DNA from: Burkholderia sp. SRS-46
GTDB taxonomy: Bacteria > Pseudomonadota > Gammaproteobacteria > Burkholderiales > Burkholderiaceae
Assembly (NCBI RefSeq): GCF_004343775.1
Contig: NZ_PTXL01000002.1
Span: 372,001-436,000 of the forward strand
Direction: 5' to 3'
Length of the DNA: 64,000 bases
In this document: piece by piece, positions 27,168 through 39,453 of the stretch
How the letters are laid out: each line of letters begins with the position of its first letter
Position numbering within the stretch: the first letter of the stretch is position 1
The notes under the pieces: generated by a model
What the model was told of the DNA's origin: nothing
Databases searched by the model: none
What the model saw: only the letters and a program-made list of their open reading frames with translations
Translations under genes and position numbers: made by a program

Positions 27168-27896
27168 TCAGGATACGTGTTTCAGGAATTCCTTCAGGCG
27201 CGGCGTGGGCGGCCGGTCGATCAGCTCGGCCGGGGGGCCGTCCTCGGCGATCCCGCCCTGGTCCATGAACAGCAGCCGCGTGCCGACCCGCTTCGCGAAG
27301 CCGATCTCGTGCGTGACGACGATCATCGTCATCCCCTCGTTCGCGAGATCCTGCATCACTTTCAGCACTTCGTGGCGCAATTCCGGATCGAGTGCGGACG
27401 TCGGCTCGTCGAACAGCATCAGCCGGGGCCGGATCGCGAGCGCGCGCGCGATCGCGACGCGCTGCTGCTGGCCGCCCGACAGCTCGGACGGAAAATGATT
27501 CGCGCGCGATTCGAGGCCCACCTTGTCGAGCAGCGCCATCGCCTGGTCGCGCGCGTCGGCGCGCGACGCGCCGCGCACCTGCATCGGCCCGAACATCACG
27601 TTCTCGAGCGCGGTCATCTGCGGAAACAGGTTGAACTGCTGGAACACCATGCCCGCCTCGAGCCGGATGTTGCGGATCGTCGCCGCGTTGCCGCGCACGC
27701 TCTGGCCGTCGACGAGCAGCTCGCCCGACGTGATCTTCTCGAGCGCGTTGATACAGCGCAGCATCGTCGACTTGCCCGAGCCCGACGGGCCGATCACCAC
27801 CACGACCTCACCCGCGTCGATCTTCAGGTCGATGTGCTTCAGCACCGGCACGTGGCCGAAGCTCTTCGACACGTTCTGGAATTCGATCATGCTCAT
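27168..27896 (-). CDS. Polar amino acid ABC importer, ATPase
   Basis: 242 aa GlnQ/HisP-type ATPase. Walker [14 protein letters not shown], signature [15 protein letters not shown], Walker [15 protein letters not shown] and switch His in VVTHEIGFA are all present. Its ATG overlaps the permease stop (ATGA), so it is translationally coupled. Confidence 0.95.
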   Translation of the reverse strand: MSMIEFQNVSKSFGHVPVLKHIDLKIDAGEVVVVIGPSGSGKSTMLRCINALEKITSGELLVDGQSVRGNAATIRNIRLEAGMVFQQFNLFPQMTALENVMFGPMQVRGASRADARDQAMALLDKVGLESRANHFPSELSGGQQQRVAIARALAIRPRLMLFDEPTSALDPELRHEVLKVMQDLANEGMTMIVVTHEIGFAKRVGTRLLFMDQGGIAEDGPPAELIDRPPTPRLKEFLKHVS

Positions 27897-28549
27897 AGAA
27901 TCTTCATCCTCTTCTCGACCACGCGCAGCGTCAGCGTCATCGCGCCCGTCAGCATCAGGTAGATCGCCGCCACCGCGGTCCAGATCTCGACCGCCTGGAA
28001 GTTGCCCGCGATGATCTCCTGCCCCTTGCGCGTCAGCTCGCCGACGCCGATCACGATGAACAGCGACGTGTCCTTCAGGCTCACGATGCACTGGTTGCCG
28101 AGCGGCGGAATCAGCCGCCGGAACGCGAGCGGCCCGACCACCTTCAGCAGCACGCGCGGCATCGACAGCCCCATCGCGAGCCCCGCTTCCGTCAGCCCCT
28201 TCGGGATCGACAGCAGCGCGCCGCGCACCACTTCCGCGAGATACGCGCCGGAATTCACCGTGATCGCGATGATCGCGGCAGTGAGGCCGTCGATGCGGAT
28301 GTGCGCGAGCAGCGGCAGCGCGAAATACAGGAACATCACCTGCACGACGATCGGCGTGCCACGGATCAGCTCGATGTACACCTGCGCGAGCACGTTCAAT
28401 GCCTTCGGCCCGTATGCGCGGAACATGCCTGCGATCATGCCCACGACGAAACCGCCCACCAACCCCAACAACGCGATGAACACCGTCAGCCTGACCCCGT
28501 CCATCAGGTCCGGCAGCGCCGCCCAGATCGCCGACCAATCGAAATTCAC
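27893..28549 (-). CDS. Polar amino acid ABC importer, permease
   Basis: 218 aa. The GTG start at 28549 is preceded by GGGGAGCGGCAA and gives [19 protein letters not shown]; the longer frame to 28600 lacks a site. About five membrane helices and the EAA-type loop [20 protein letters not shown], where the ATPase docks, are visible. HisM/GlnP-type family. One permease only, so it probably works as a homodimer. Confidence 0.93.
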   Translation of the reverse strand: MNFDWSAIWAALPDLMDGVRLTVFIALLGLVGGFVVGMIAGMFRAYGPKALNVLAQVYIELIRGTPIVVQVMFLYFALPLLAHIRIDGLTAAIIAITVNSGAYLAEVVRGALLSIPKGLTEAGLAMGLSMPRVLLKVVGPLAFRRLIPPLGNQCIVSLKDTSLFIVIGVGELTRKGQEIIAGNFQAVEIWTAVAAIYLMLTGAMTLTLRVVEKRMKIL

Positions 28550-28615
28550 TTGCCGCTCCCCGTTCGATTCAAGACCGGCGCGGCCACCCTGCCGCGCCAC
28601 CGTGCGCCGTCACGC

Positions 28616-29368
28616 TCACATCTTCGGCGGCTCGGCGCCGAACCACTTCCGGTAGATCTGCGCGTAGCGGCCGTCGGCCTTGATCTTCACGAGCGATGCA
28701 TTGACCTTCGGCACGAGCGGGCTGCCCTTCGGGAAGCCGATCCCGTACTTGTCGCCGCTCACGGGCTGGCCCGCGACCTTCACCTTGCCCTTGCCTTCGT
28801 TGTTCACGAAGAACAGCACGTTCGGCGTGTCGTGCATCGCCGCGTCGACGCGGCCGGCCTCGAGCGCGAGGTAGGCCTGGTCAATGTTCGGGAACTGGCG
28901 GATCTCCTTCGGCTTCAGGTGCGCCTTGATCCAGTCGATCGTCGCGGTGCCCGTCTTGGCGGCGATCACCTTGCCGTTCAGGTCGTCGATCGACCTGATC
29001 GTCGTGTTGCCGGTCTGCACCATCGCCGCGAGGCCGCTGTCGTAGTACGGCGCGGAGAAGTCGATCGCCTTCTTGCGCTCTTCCTTGATCGTCATCCCGG
29101 ACAGCGCGACGTCGATGTTCTGCGTCTGCAGCGCCGGGATCAGGCCCGCGAAATCCATCGGCTGGATCGTGTACTTCCAGCCCTGGTCCTTCGCGATCTC
29201 CGCCCACAGGTCGAGATCGAAGCCGACGTACTTGTCGCCCTGCTTGAATTCGAACGGCATGAACGACGTGTCGGTGCCGACGACGAGCGCTTGCGTGTCG
29301 GCATGGGCGATGCCCGCGCCGAGCATCGCGACCACCACGGCAGTTTTCAGGAAGGAACGGCGACTCAT
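28616..29368 (-). CDS. Polar amino acid ABC importer, periplasmic binding protein (GlnH-like)
   Basis: 250 aa. The start MSRRSFLK at 29368 is preceded by GCGGAGAAATGCC. Signal peptide to about residue 23 (VVAMLGAGIAHADT), then the SBP type 2 fold with VGTDTSFMPFEFKQGDKYVG, LSGMTIKEERKKAIDFSAPY and KTGTATIDWI. Closest in character to glutamine/polar amino acid binding proteins. First gene of the operon, with a strong promoter upstream at 29458-29487. Confidence 0.93.
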   Translation of the reverse strand: MSRRSFLKTAVVVAMLGAGIAHADTQALVVGTDTSFMPFEFKQGDKYVGFDLDLWAEIAKDQGWKYTIQPMDFAGLIPALQTQNIDVALSGMTIKEERKKAIDFSAPYYDSGLAAMVQTGNTTIRSIDDLNGKVIAAKTGTATIDWIKAHLKPKEIRQFPNIDQAYLALEAGRVDAAMHDTPNVLFFVNNEGKGKVKVAGQPVSGDKYGIGFPKGSPLVPKVNASLVKIKADGRYAQIYRKWFGAEPPKM

Positions 29369-29439
29369 GGCATTTCTCCGCATTGATTGGCGATGGGCCC
29401 GGCCACGCAGCCAGGCGACCCGACGACAGCAAGCCGCAC

Positions 29440-29490
29440 CGCAACATGCGATGTCTAATTATAACTTAGTGCAACATGTGTTGTCAATGC
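29440..29490 (-). promoter_or_regulatory. Near-consensus sigma-70 promoter with operator repeat
   Basis: On the minus strand TTGACA (29487-29482) and TATAAT (29463-29458) are separated by 18 bp, a consensus promoter for the GlnH-like operon. The dyad CAACA-TG-TGTTG (read on plus at about 29472-29483) overlaps the -35 and spacer, and a related copy, GCAACATGCGATGTC, lies just downstream of the -10. This is a strong promoter probably kept off by a repressor binding two sites. No regulator gene is adjacent. Confidence 0.7.
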
Positions 29491-29682
29491 GGATACTACG
29501 GCAACAAAAAAATGCGCAACAGGTAAATGCATCGAGACAAACCCGAAGCGTTTGGATCGGACGAATGGGCGACATCGCGGGAGCGGGCCGGTCAGGCGGA
29601 AGCGCGACGCCCGGGCGAAGGGATGGAAGGAAGGATGGATGCCAGGACGGCCGCGCCGTGCTGGCGAACTGGACGAAGCGGA

Positions 29683-29701
29683 GACGCCGGCCTGCGGCGT
29701 C
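29683..29701 (-). terminator. Hairpin downstream of the fused ABC gene
   Basis: GACGCCG (29683-29689) pairs with CGGCGTC (29695-29701), 16 bp past the stop of the fused ABC transporter gene on the minus strand. GC-rich stem without a T run. The rest of 29384-29682 holds the promoter described separately and no gene. Confidence 0.4.
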
Positions 29702-29716
29702 CCGAAGCGGTTTCGA

Positions 29717-33256
<3,540 letters not shown>

Positions 33257-33376
33257 GCATGCCCTCCGGTCGGTTTTCGTTGCGTTATTTCTTGACCGGA
33301 CAGAGGCTACGCGCACCGTCGCCGCGCGGCAAAAGATGATTTTTCAACGGGTGTTGAGTCAACTACAATACCCCGC

Positions 33377-34327
33377 ATGTCGCAGCACCTTCCTCCCCTC
33401 AGCGCACTGCGTGCTTTCGAAGCGGCCGTCCGCCTCGGCGGTTTCGCACGCGCGGCGGCCGAGCTGAACGTGTCGACCAGCGCGGTCAGCCACCAGATCC
33501 GCGCGCTCGAGGAAGCGCTCGGCGCGCGGCTGCTCGAACGCAGCACGGGGGTCGGCGGCATCCGTCTCACGCCGGCCGGCGCGCGCCTGCTGCCGGCCGT
33601 CAGCGATGCGCTGTCGCGCCTCACCGACGCCTGCGCCGAGATTCGCGGCACCGCGCACCGGCTGACGGTGTCCGCCAACGCGCCGTTTTCGTCGATGTGG
33701 CTCGCGCGCCGCCTCGCGGAATTTTCATCCCTTCATCCCGACACGCCGCTGCATGCGGTCGTGCTCGACGACGAGCCCGATTTCGCGCGCGGCAACGTCG
33801 ACCTGGCGATCGTGCACGTGCCGGCGCACCGGCTGACGGCCGACGACGACGTGCTGCTGCAGGAGAGCGTGTTTCCGGTGTGCAGCCCCGAGCTGTATCC
33901 GTTCGCGTCGGGGCACGTGTGCCGCTCCCGGCTGCTGCAGGAAATGCACGAGAACAGCCCCGAGATCGACTGGCGCAACTGGTCGGCGGAATTCGGCCTG
34001 CCGGACGACTTCGAGACGAAGATCGTCCGCTACAGCAGCTTCAGCCAGGTGATCGGCGCGGCCGTCGGCGGCGCGGGCATCGCGCTCGGCCGCGCGCCGC
34101 TGATCGAGCCGGAATTGCGCAGCGGGCGTCTCGTGCCGCTCGTGCCGGGGCTGGAGCGCGCCGCGTCGTGGCGTTTCGTGCTGCGCCGCAACCCGTCGAC
34201 GCGGCATCGGCTGCTCGATCCGCTCGTTGCGTTCCTGAGGCAGGAGGCGGCAATGCCGCCGTTCGTTGCGACGATGGTTGCGCATGCATCCAATGATGTG
34301 CGTGCAAGGGGTGCGGGCGGCGCGTAG
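33377..34327 (+). CDS. LysR-family regulator, GcvA-like
   Basis: 316 aa. Helix-turn-helix at about residues 8-66 (LSALRAFEAAVRLGGFARAA, then SAVSHQIRALEEAL), followed by the effector domain with GAAVGGAGIALGRAPLIEPEL. It diverges from the fused ABC exporter gene across a 120-bp spacer and is the likely regulator of it. The last 20 residues are a poorly conserved Ala/Gly-rich tail. Confidence 0.88.
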   Translation: MSQHLPPLSALRAFEAAVRLGGFARAAAELNVSTSAVSHQIRALEEALGARLLERSTGVGGIRLTPAGARLLPAVSDALSRLTDACAEIRGTAHRLTVSANAPFSSMWLARRLAEFSSLHPDTPLHAVVLDDEPDFARGNVDLAIVHVPAHRLTADDDVLLQESVFPVCSPELYPFASGHVCRSRLLQEMHENSPEIDWRNWSAEFGLPDDFETKIVRYSSFSQVIGAAVGGAGIALGRAPLIEPELRSGRLVPLVPGLERAASWRFVLRRNPSTRHRLLDPLVAFLRQEAAMPPFVATMVAHASNDVRARGAGGA

Positions 34328-34531
34328 CGCGCGGCGGGCGCGCGGCTGAAGGAAGGTTCTTCGCGAATTTCCGTGGGTGTCGCGGCCCGACCCGTTGCTG
34401 CCGCTCGAGCCGTTGCATCTCGTAAGGCAGGTGTCAGAGCGCAACGGTCACCCGTTCCGAAGATCCGAAAGCGTGTCCTCCCTTAGCGGATCGGTTGCAG
34501 CAACCGAGAGCCCGGCGCACTACGTGACTGA

Positions 34532-34915
34532 TCAGAGATCTCCGCGCACTTCACCGGTTCCCAGCGCGCTCCGCTGCCGGTTGACTTCCGCCCAAAGCTC
34601 ATCGCTGTCGTCATCGCGCAGCAGGACCATCCAGTCCAGTTGATTGTCGGTCACGCCGAAGTATTCCAGGATTTCCCGGCGAACCGCATCGACGAACTGC
34701 GCGTATTCCGGGGTTGCCTGGGCCTGCGCGTGCAAGGCGTCGTATGCTGCATCGTCCGCACCGCCGCCGTGCTCGTCGATGTAGCGCGAAATCCACTGGT
34801 CTCGTTCGCGGTCGTAGTCGGCCTCGGCGCGCATCGCTTGCACAGCCGTGTAGAAATCCAATTGGGCAAACGCGGCGATCGCCGCCGTTGTCGCCTCGTC
34901 GAATGTAGTCGTCAT
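34532..34915 (-). CDS. Conserved acidic hypothetical protein
   Basis: 127 aa from the ATG at 34915 (GAGATGG upstream; ATG at 34927 is an alternative). It is acidic and mostly helical, with Tyr/Trp-rich segments such as DYDRERDQWISRYIDEHGGG and EILEYFGVTDNQLDWMVLLR, and has no membrane segment. No family recognised. It stands at the edge of the decayed region, with no operon partner. Confidence 0.5.
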   Translation of the reverse strand: MTTTFDEATTAAIAAFAQLDFYTAVQAMRAEADYDRERDQWISRYIDEHGGGADDAAYDALHAQAQATPEYAQFVDAVRREILEYFGVTDNQLDWMVLLRDDDSDELWAEVNRQRSALGTGEVRGDL

Positions 34916-35171
34916 TCCATCTCTCATGTCGGTCGTGACACATCATCGCACGGGCCGCACCCGGGCAGGTGCTTCGAATCCGGACGGTGCAACACGCCGC
35001 CTGGCGCCGACGTTTGGCCCGTGCAAAGGCACCATGATCGACCGGTTGAATCCACCACCCTAAGCGGCCATACGCAACTGCACTGGCATGCCGGCCGCTT
35101 CCTGCTGCAGAGCAGTCAGTCCGTTCCTCACAAATGACCATCCAGCGCGGCAGCATTGAATGCTCGTTCTG
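34916..35171. other. Gene-free stretch with an IS30-end-like motif
   Basis: Nothing convincing is encoded here. It contains ATCGACCGGTTGAATCCACC at 35037-35056, which recurs with one mismatch at 36479-36498 next to an IS30 transposase fragment. A short minus-strand frame ending in MPVQLRMAA just beyond it could be a transposase tail, but I cannot confirm that. Confidence 0.45.
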
Positions 35172-35522
35172 TCAGTGGCCGAACTGCCCGTCGCGAGGAA
35201 GGTGTGCCGCCACGACGTGCATGCCGGTTACGGTCCGCGATATGTCGTCGAGTTCGACGGAAGTCACGTCGACAATGATGCAGTTGAAATTGAGGAATAC
35301 GCCAGCGCCCAGACTAATGTTGAAGCCGTAGTCGAAATGGGAGGGAGGGAGGACGGACCACCGAGTCCGGCGCGATTGCGGCGAGGCGCTTTTGAAGGAG
35401 TCGATATCGCCGTTCGAGCGGTATGTGCGCCGCTTTGAAGCGCGCCGTCCGCGCCCGCGGGCTGCAGCCCGATCCGCCTGAATCTCGGGTGCGCTGACCG
35501 TGTACGGCTCTCCGGCCAGCAT
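35172..35522 (-). pseudogene. Broken maltose/NodL-type O-acetyltransferase
   Basis: On the minus strand MLAGEPYTVSAPEIQADRAA matches the N-terminus of the maltose O-acetyltransferase family, then the frame runs through about 40 unrelated residues before returning to FDYGFNISLGAGVFLNFNCI followed by IVDVTSVELDD, the start of its left-handed beta-helix. The remaining hexapeptide repeats and catalytic His are missing and the frame stops early. At least one frameshift plus a 3' truncation are needed to explain this. Confidence 0.75.
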
Positions 35523-35560
35523 CGTCTCTTTATGGTTCAATTCATCCGGAAAGCCAAGAC

Positions 35561-35905
35561 CTAGGCAAAGACGAAATACTTGCGCACCGTCTCCACTACT
35601 TCCCAAGTACCCTTCATGCCCGGTTCAATCACGAACACATCGCCGGCCTTCAGGTGCACGGCCTGCTCGCCTTCCGGAGTGATGATGCAGTAGCCGTCGA
35701 GAAAGTGGCAGAACTCCCATTTCTCGTAGTTCACCTCGAACTTGCCCGGGGTGCAGATCCAGGTGCCCATGATCTTGCTGCCGTCCTTGGAAAGGTAAGC
35801 GTTGAGGTTCACGGTGTGCGGGTCGCCGCCGATGCGCTTCCACTTTGTGGCATCAACGACCGGAGTCGGACAGGTTTCGCGCAAAACGGTAATGAAGTCA
35901 GACAT
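35561..35905 (-). CDS. Cupin_3 (DUF861) protein
   Basis: 114 aa, full length for a single-domain cupin of the EutQ/ureidoglycine-type DUF861 family: GTWICTPGKFEVNYEKWEFC, then HFLDGYCIITPEGEQAVHLK and AGDVFVIEPGMKGTWEVVE. Start preceded by TTGGAGCT. Many relatives sit beside amino-acid oxidation genes. Here its upstream neighbour on the same strand is the tail of a dehydrogenase pseudogene, so it may be an orphan of a former operon. Appears intact. Confidence 0.85.
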   Translation of the reverse strand: MSDFITVLRETCPTPVVDATKWKRIGGDPHTVNLNAYLSKDGSKIMGTWICTPGKFEVNYEKWEFCHFLDGYCIITPEGEQAVHLKAGDVFVIEPGMKGTWEVVETVRKYFVFA

Positions 35906-35967
35906 TTCAGCTCCAATCGATCTAACAGAAACGGGGGCTTGCCCAGTGATTTGGTGAGAATCGCACT

Positions 35968-36087
35968 CTATTGCGGGAGGCTCAATGTGGCCGTCCGGCC
36001 GCCGTCAACCGTCCATACCTGCCCAGTGACGAAGCTTGCTTCACCGGACGCATGCAACGAGACTGGCAACCTCTGCCCCATCTGCCG
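35968..36087 (-). pseudogene. C-terminal remnant of a short-chain dehydrogenase
   Basis: The minus strand reads SGEASFVTGQVWTVDGGRTA, then TLSLPQ and a stop at 35968, the typical end of an SDR enzyme (xxASDEASFVTGQxxxVDGG). A neighbouring frame just upstream reads ADGAEVASLVA, the segment that normally precedes it, so a frameshift has split them. The Rossmann domain and catalytic Tyr-Lys are absent. It lies 62 bp before the cupin gene on the same strand. Confidence 0.65.
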
Positions 36088-36362
36088 CGTGAACAACGCC
36101 AAAGGAGGTGAGCAAGTTTCATTGCGCTCGCATTGCCGGCAAACGAAACTGTTCGATAGTTAATCAGAGCCAGGAATCCGCCGATAGAACAAAAACGGCA
36201 TCGCCATGGGACACCTTCGCCGAAAGGACCGGCGTTGCGAACGTGTCTCTGGCCTCTGATACACCTGGTATAGGACTCGTCTCGAAGGGAAAGCGGCGTT
36301 TGAACGCCGCAGCGATTCAGGGTACCTGAACGCTCAGGGCCGGACTCGGTCTGCGCGTTTGC
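36088..36362. other. No gene seen between SDR remnant and IS30 fragment
   Basis: Short frames only. The sequence is less GC-rich than its surroundings and looks like decayed or recombined DNA rather than a functional spacer. Confidence 0.4.
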
Positions 36363-36437
36363 TCACTCATTGCGCCACCGCTCCCACATCAGTGCCTTTT
36401 GAGTCTCGGTGTAGTAGATCCTGCGCCGCTGTTTCAT
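36363..36437 (-). mobile_element. IS30-family transposase N-terminal fragment
   Basis: MKQRRRIYYTETQKALMWER followed by WRNE and a stop corresponds to the first residues of IS30-family transposases (KQRRRIYYTESQKALMWERWRKG...). A GGAGG site precedes the ATG. The gene is cut after 24 codons. GGATGCAACCGGTCGATGCA on the minus strand about 50 bp upstream (36479-36498 region) resembles the IS30-type terminal repeat (TGTAGATTCAATTGGTCAACGC), so this is the left end of a truncated element. Confidence 0.7.
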
Positions 36438-36478
36438 TTGCAACACCTCCACTGCTTGCGCAGCGTCCAGTGTGTTGC

Positions 36479-36498
36479 ATCGACCGGTTGCATCCACC
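36479..36498 (-). repeat. IS30-like end, second copy at 35037-35056
   Basis: ATCGACCGGTTGCATCCACC here and ATCGACCGGTTGAATCCACC at 35037-35056 differ at one base and lie in the same orientation 1.4 kb apart. Next to the IS30 fragment it is best explained as a terminal repeat. The second copy suggests a second relic or a deletion between elements. Confidence 0.55.
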
Positions 36499-36653
36499 GG
36501 GTGGATCCGACGTTTGAACGTCCGAGCAATGGGGCCTGAGAATGACGCGTCATGGCCGATCACCGCCAGTCCGCCCCATGTTCCCCGAAAATCCGCAAAC
36601 AACCTGAAGAAAGCCGGCACAGGCATGGCCGCCCTGCCGCCGGCCCCACGCAA

Positions 36654-37025
36654 TCACGGCGCGGCGAAGAACAGCCCGACGACGCAGGCCATGCCGGCAA
36701 ACCACACGAGCGAGCGCAGCGCGGCCCAGTTCAGCAGGTACAGCAGCGAATAGGCCACGCGGATCACGACGAACGCGATCGCGAGCTGGTCGACGCGATG
36801 CGCGTTCGCGCCCGACTGCCACGCAATCACGAGGCCGGCCGTGAACAGCGCGAGCGCCTCCCACGAATTGTGGTGCGCGGCCGCCGCGCGGGCGCGCCAG
36901 CCTTCGAGCTTCGCAAGGTACTCGCGCGGCGCGTGGTTGTCGTAGCCCTTCTTCGCCTTCGCGAGAATCGTCAGCGGGAACGGCAGCACCGCCACGATGA
37001 ACAAGCACAGCTGGGACGTCGTCAT
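36654..37025 (-). CDS. MAPEG family membrane protein
   Basis: 123 aa with four predicted membrane helices. The family pattern is visible: KGYDNHAPREYLAKLEGWRA followed by AAAHHNSWEALALF, matching the conserved N-x-x-E/AxxHxNxxE region. MAPEG proteins include glutathione-dependent enzymes; many bacterial members are uncharacterised. Stands alone. Confidence 0.85.
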   Translation of the reverse strand: MTTSQLCLFIVAVLPFPLTILAKAKKGYDNHAPREYLAKLEGWRARAAAAHHNSWEALALFTAGLVIAWQSGANAHRVDQLAIAFVVIRVAYSLLYLLNWAALRSLVWFAGMACVVGLFFAAP

Positions 37026-37332
37026 CTAAGCCTCCTCCTTATATTTACATCGTTCAATGACAAGATCGCCGAGAGCTTAGCATTGCGCCGCGCGATCGCG
37101 CACCGGTTTTCTAGACGGGGGACTCGGCCGCTGCCGCCGGCCTTGCTTCGCCGATCAGCCGCAGCCAAAACTTCCACCAAATTGCCGACAAATACGTTAA
37201 TTAAAACTGGTCAATCCCCAATACCATAGCGCTCAACACTGGCAAGACGCACGCCAACGCCAGACTTGCTCACCCGCGCGGCGCGCCATCGCAGCGCCGC
37301 GCTTCGAACGACATCCGACCCGAGCCCACGCC
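37026..37332. other. Spacer between MAPEG and alanine racemase genes
   Basis: No gene is visible in these 307 bp. The centre (37170-37230) is AT-rich and probably carries the promoter of the alanine racemase gene, but no clear -35/-10 pair could be fixed. Confidence 0.4.
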
Positions 37333-38448
37333 ATGCCCCGTCCCATCGTCGCCCGCATTCGTCCCGACGCCGTCCGCCACAACCTCGAATTCATCCGCCG
37401 AACCGCCGCGCAATCGCGCGTGTGGGCCGTCGTCAAGGCCAATGCGTACGGCCACGGCATCGAGCGGATCTTTCCGGGCCTCGCGGCGGCCGACGGCATC
37501 GCGCTGCTCGATCTCGACGAAGCGGTGCGCGTGCGCGCGCTCGGCTGGGACAAGCCCGTGCTGCTGCTCGAGGGGATCTTCGAGGCGGCCGACGTCGAGC
37601 TGGCCGAGCATCACCAGCTCACGGTGGCCGTGCATTGCGACGCGCAGCTCGACCTGCTGATCGCCGCGAAGCCGCGGCGGCCGATCGACATCCAGCTCAA
37701 GATGAATTCCGGCATGAACCGGCTCGGCTTCCGCCCCGCCGCGTTCCGCGCCGCGTGGGAGCGCGCGGCGGGCGCGCCGTCGATCGGCAAGATCACGCTG
37801 ATGACGCACTTCGCGAACGCCGACGAAGGCGAGATCGACTGGCAGCTCGACCAGTTCGACGCAGCTGCGGCCGGCATTCCGGGCGAGCGCTCGGTGTCGA
37901 ACTCGGCCGCCGTGCTGTGGCACCCGCGCGCGCACCGCGACTGGGTACGCCCCGGCACGATCCTGTACGGCGCGTCGCCCACCGGCGCGGCGCGGCACAT
38001 CGCCGACACGCCGCTGCTGCCGTCGATGACGCTGACCAGCAAGCTGATCGGCGTGCAGACGCTCGCGCCGCAGGAAACCGTCGGCTACGGCCGCCGCTTC
38101 ACGGCCGATGCGCCGCTGCGCGTCGGCGTGGTCGCATGCGGCTATGCGGACGGCTATCCGCGCCACGCGCCGGCCGGCACGCCGATCGCGGTGGACGGCG
38201 TGCTGACGCGCGTGGTCGGCCGCGTGTCGATGGACATGCTGACCGTCGACCTCACGCCCTGCCCGGATGCGGGCATCGGTTCGCACGTCGAGCTGTGGGG
38301 CGACCAGGTGAAGGTGGACGACGTCGCCGAGGCGAGCGGCACGATCGGCTACGAGCTGATGTGCGCGGTCGCGCCGCGCGTGCCGGTGGTGGTCGTGCCG
38401 CCGGGCGCGTCGGCGGCGCCGCTGCGCACCGGCAGCTACGGGCGGTAA
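37333..38448 (+). CDS. alr: Alanine racemase
   Basis: 371 aa, the usual length. PLP enzyme interconverting L- and D-alanine. The PLP lysine is in [13 protein letters not shown] (about residue 35), the catalytic tyrosine in VGYGRRF (about 255), and [12 protein letters not shown] is the conserved C-terminal motif. Whether it is the biosynthetic (Alr) or catabolic (DadX) copy cannot be decided; no dadA is next to it. A strong hairpin follows 11 bp after the stop. Confidence 0.94.
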   Translation: MPRPIVARIRPDAVRHNLEFIRRTAAQSRVWAVVKANAYGHGIERIFPGLAAADGIALLDLDEAVRVRALGWDKPVLLLEGIFEAADVELAEHHQLTVAVHCDAQLDLLIAAKPRRPIDIQLKMNSGMNRLGFRPAAFRAAWERAAGAPSIGKITLMTHFANADEGEIDWQLDQFDAAAAGIPGERSVSNSAAVLWHPRAHRDWVRPGTILYGASPTGAARHIADTPLLPSMTLTSKLIGVQTLAPQETVGYGRRFTADAPLRVGVVACGYADGYPRHAPAGTPIAVDGVLTRVVGRVSMDMLTVDLTPCPDAGIGSHVELWGDQVKVDDVAEASGTIGYELMCAVAPRVPVVVVPPGASAAPLRTGSYGR

Positions 38449-38458
38449 GTTCCGCATC

Positions 38459-38497
38459 GGCGGTCGCGGCGCGGCGCGGCGCAGCGCCGCGACCGCC
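38459..38497. terminator. 14-bp perfect stem between convergent genes
   Basis: GGCGGTCGCGGCGC (38459-38472) and GCGCCGCGACCGCC (38484-38497) are perfectly complementary with an 11-nt loop. It lies between the ends of the convergent alanine racemase and enoyl-CoA hydratase genes, and probably acts in both directions. No T run, but the stem is very stable. Confidence 0.65.
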
Positions 38498-38521
38498 CAC
38501 CCGCTTCATTGACCGCGCACG

Positions 38522-39316
38522 TCAGCTGCGCCAGCGCGGCGCGCGCTTCCCCAGAAACGCGTCGATCCCTTCGCCCGCATCCTCTTCCATCATGTTGCGC
38601 GCCATCACGTCGCCCGCGTACCCATACGCGTCGTCGAGCGCCATCTCGCGCTGCCGGTAGAACATCGTCTTGCCGTAGCGCACGGCGGCCGGGCTCTTCG
38701 CGACGATCTCCGCGACCTTGCGCGCGACGGCCGCATCGAGTGCGTCCTCCGGCACCGCTTCGTTCACGAGGCCCCACGCGGCGGCCGTCGCCGCATCGAC
38801 GAAGCGCCCGGTCACGAGCATGTCGAACGCGCGCTTCGCCGTCACGTTGCGGCTCAGCGCGACGGCCGGCGTCGAGCAGAACAGCCCCACGTTGATGCCG
38901 GACACCGCGAAGCGCGCGGTATCGGCCGCGATCGCGAGATCGCACGCGGCGACGAGCTGGCAGCCCGCAGCCGTCGCGATGCCGTGCACGCGCGCGATCA
39001 CGGGCACCGGCAGCGCGCGCATCGCGAGCATCACGCGGCTGCACTGCGCGAACAGCGCGCGGTAGTAGTCGAGGTCAGGCTTGCCGCGCATCTCGCGCAG
39101 GTCGTGGCCCGCGCAGAACGCCCGGCCTTCGGCCGCGAGCACGACGCAGCGCACGTGCGGGGCCGACGCGAGCGCGTCGAACGCGTCGTGCAGGCTGGCC
39201 AGCATCGCTTCCGACAAAGCGTTGAACTGCTGCGGGCGGTTCAGCCGCAGCGTGACGACGCCGTCGTGGTCATCGCGCAGCAGGACGGGTTCCGACGAAG
39301 AGGGGTTCGCTTCCAT
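38522..39316 (-). CDS. Enoyl-CoA hydratase/isomerase family protein
   Basis: 264 aa crotonase. AEGRAFCAGHDLREM (oxyanion-hole region) and GIATAAGCQLVAACDLAIAA are diagnostic. Start at 39316 (MEANPSSSEPVLL); the longer frame to 39373 is not family-like. The second catalytic Glu position is not obvious (SGINVGLFCSTP), so it may act as an isomerase, hydrolase or other crotonase rather than a true hydratase. Stands alone, next to a LysR gene. Confidence 0.85.
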   Translation of the reverse strand: MEANPSSSEPVLLRDDHDGVVTLRLNRPQQFNALSEAMLASLHDAFDALASAPHVRCVVLAAEGRAFCAGHDLREMRGKPDLDYYRALFAQCSRVMLAMRALPVPVIARVHGIATAAGCQLVAACDLAIAADTARFAVSGINVGLFCSTPAVALSRNVTAKRAFDMLVTGRFVDAATAAAWGLVNEAVPEDALDAAVARKVAEIVAKSPAAVRYGKTMFYRQREMALDDAYGYAGDVMARNMMEEDAGEGIDAFLGKRAPRWRS

Positions 39317-39453
39317 GATGGGTCCACCTGATTGAAATCGATCGCGGTGCGGTAACGGATCAATATAGTCCAATCGGGGCGACGGCGGCGGCCGGCGGGA
39401 TACGGATATTCCGGATGGCTGTCATTCGCCACCCGCGCCGCGCGACACGCCGC

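Noticed and set aside
24856..27498. 880-codon plus-strand frame across the aminotransferase and C45 genes
   Set aside because: The minus strand encodes two full enzymes with complete motifs; this frame is a shadow rich in Arg, Ala and His.
34611..35156. 181-codon minus frame that might be a transposase tail
   Set aside because: Most of it overlaps the hypothetical gene 34532-34915 in another frame, and no transposase motif is visible.
36108..36329. 73-codon plus-strand frame after the SDR remnant
   Set aside because: It has a GGAGG-like site upstream, but the product has no recognisable features and lies in decayed sequence; not strong enough to call a gene.
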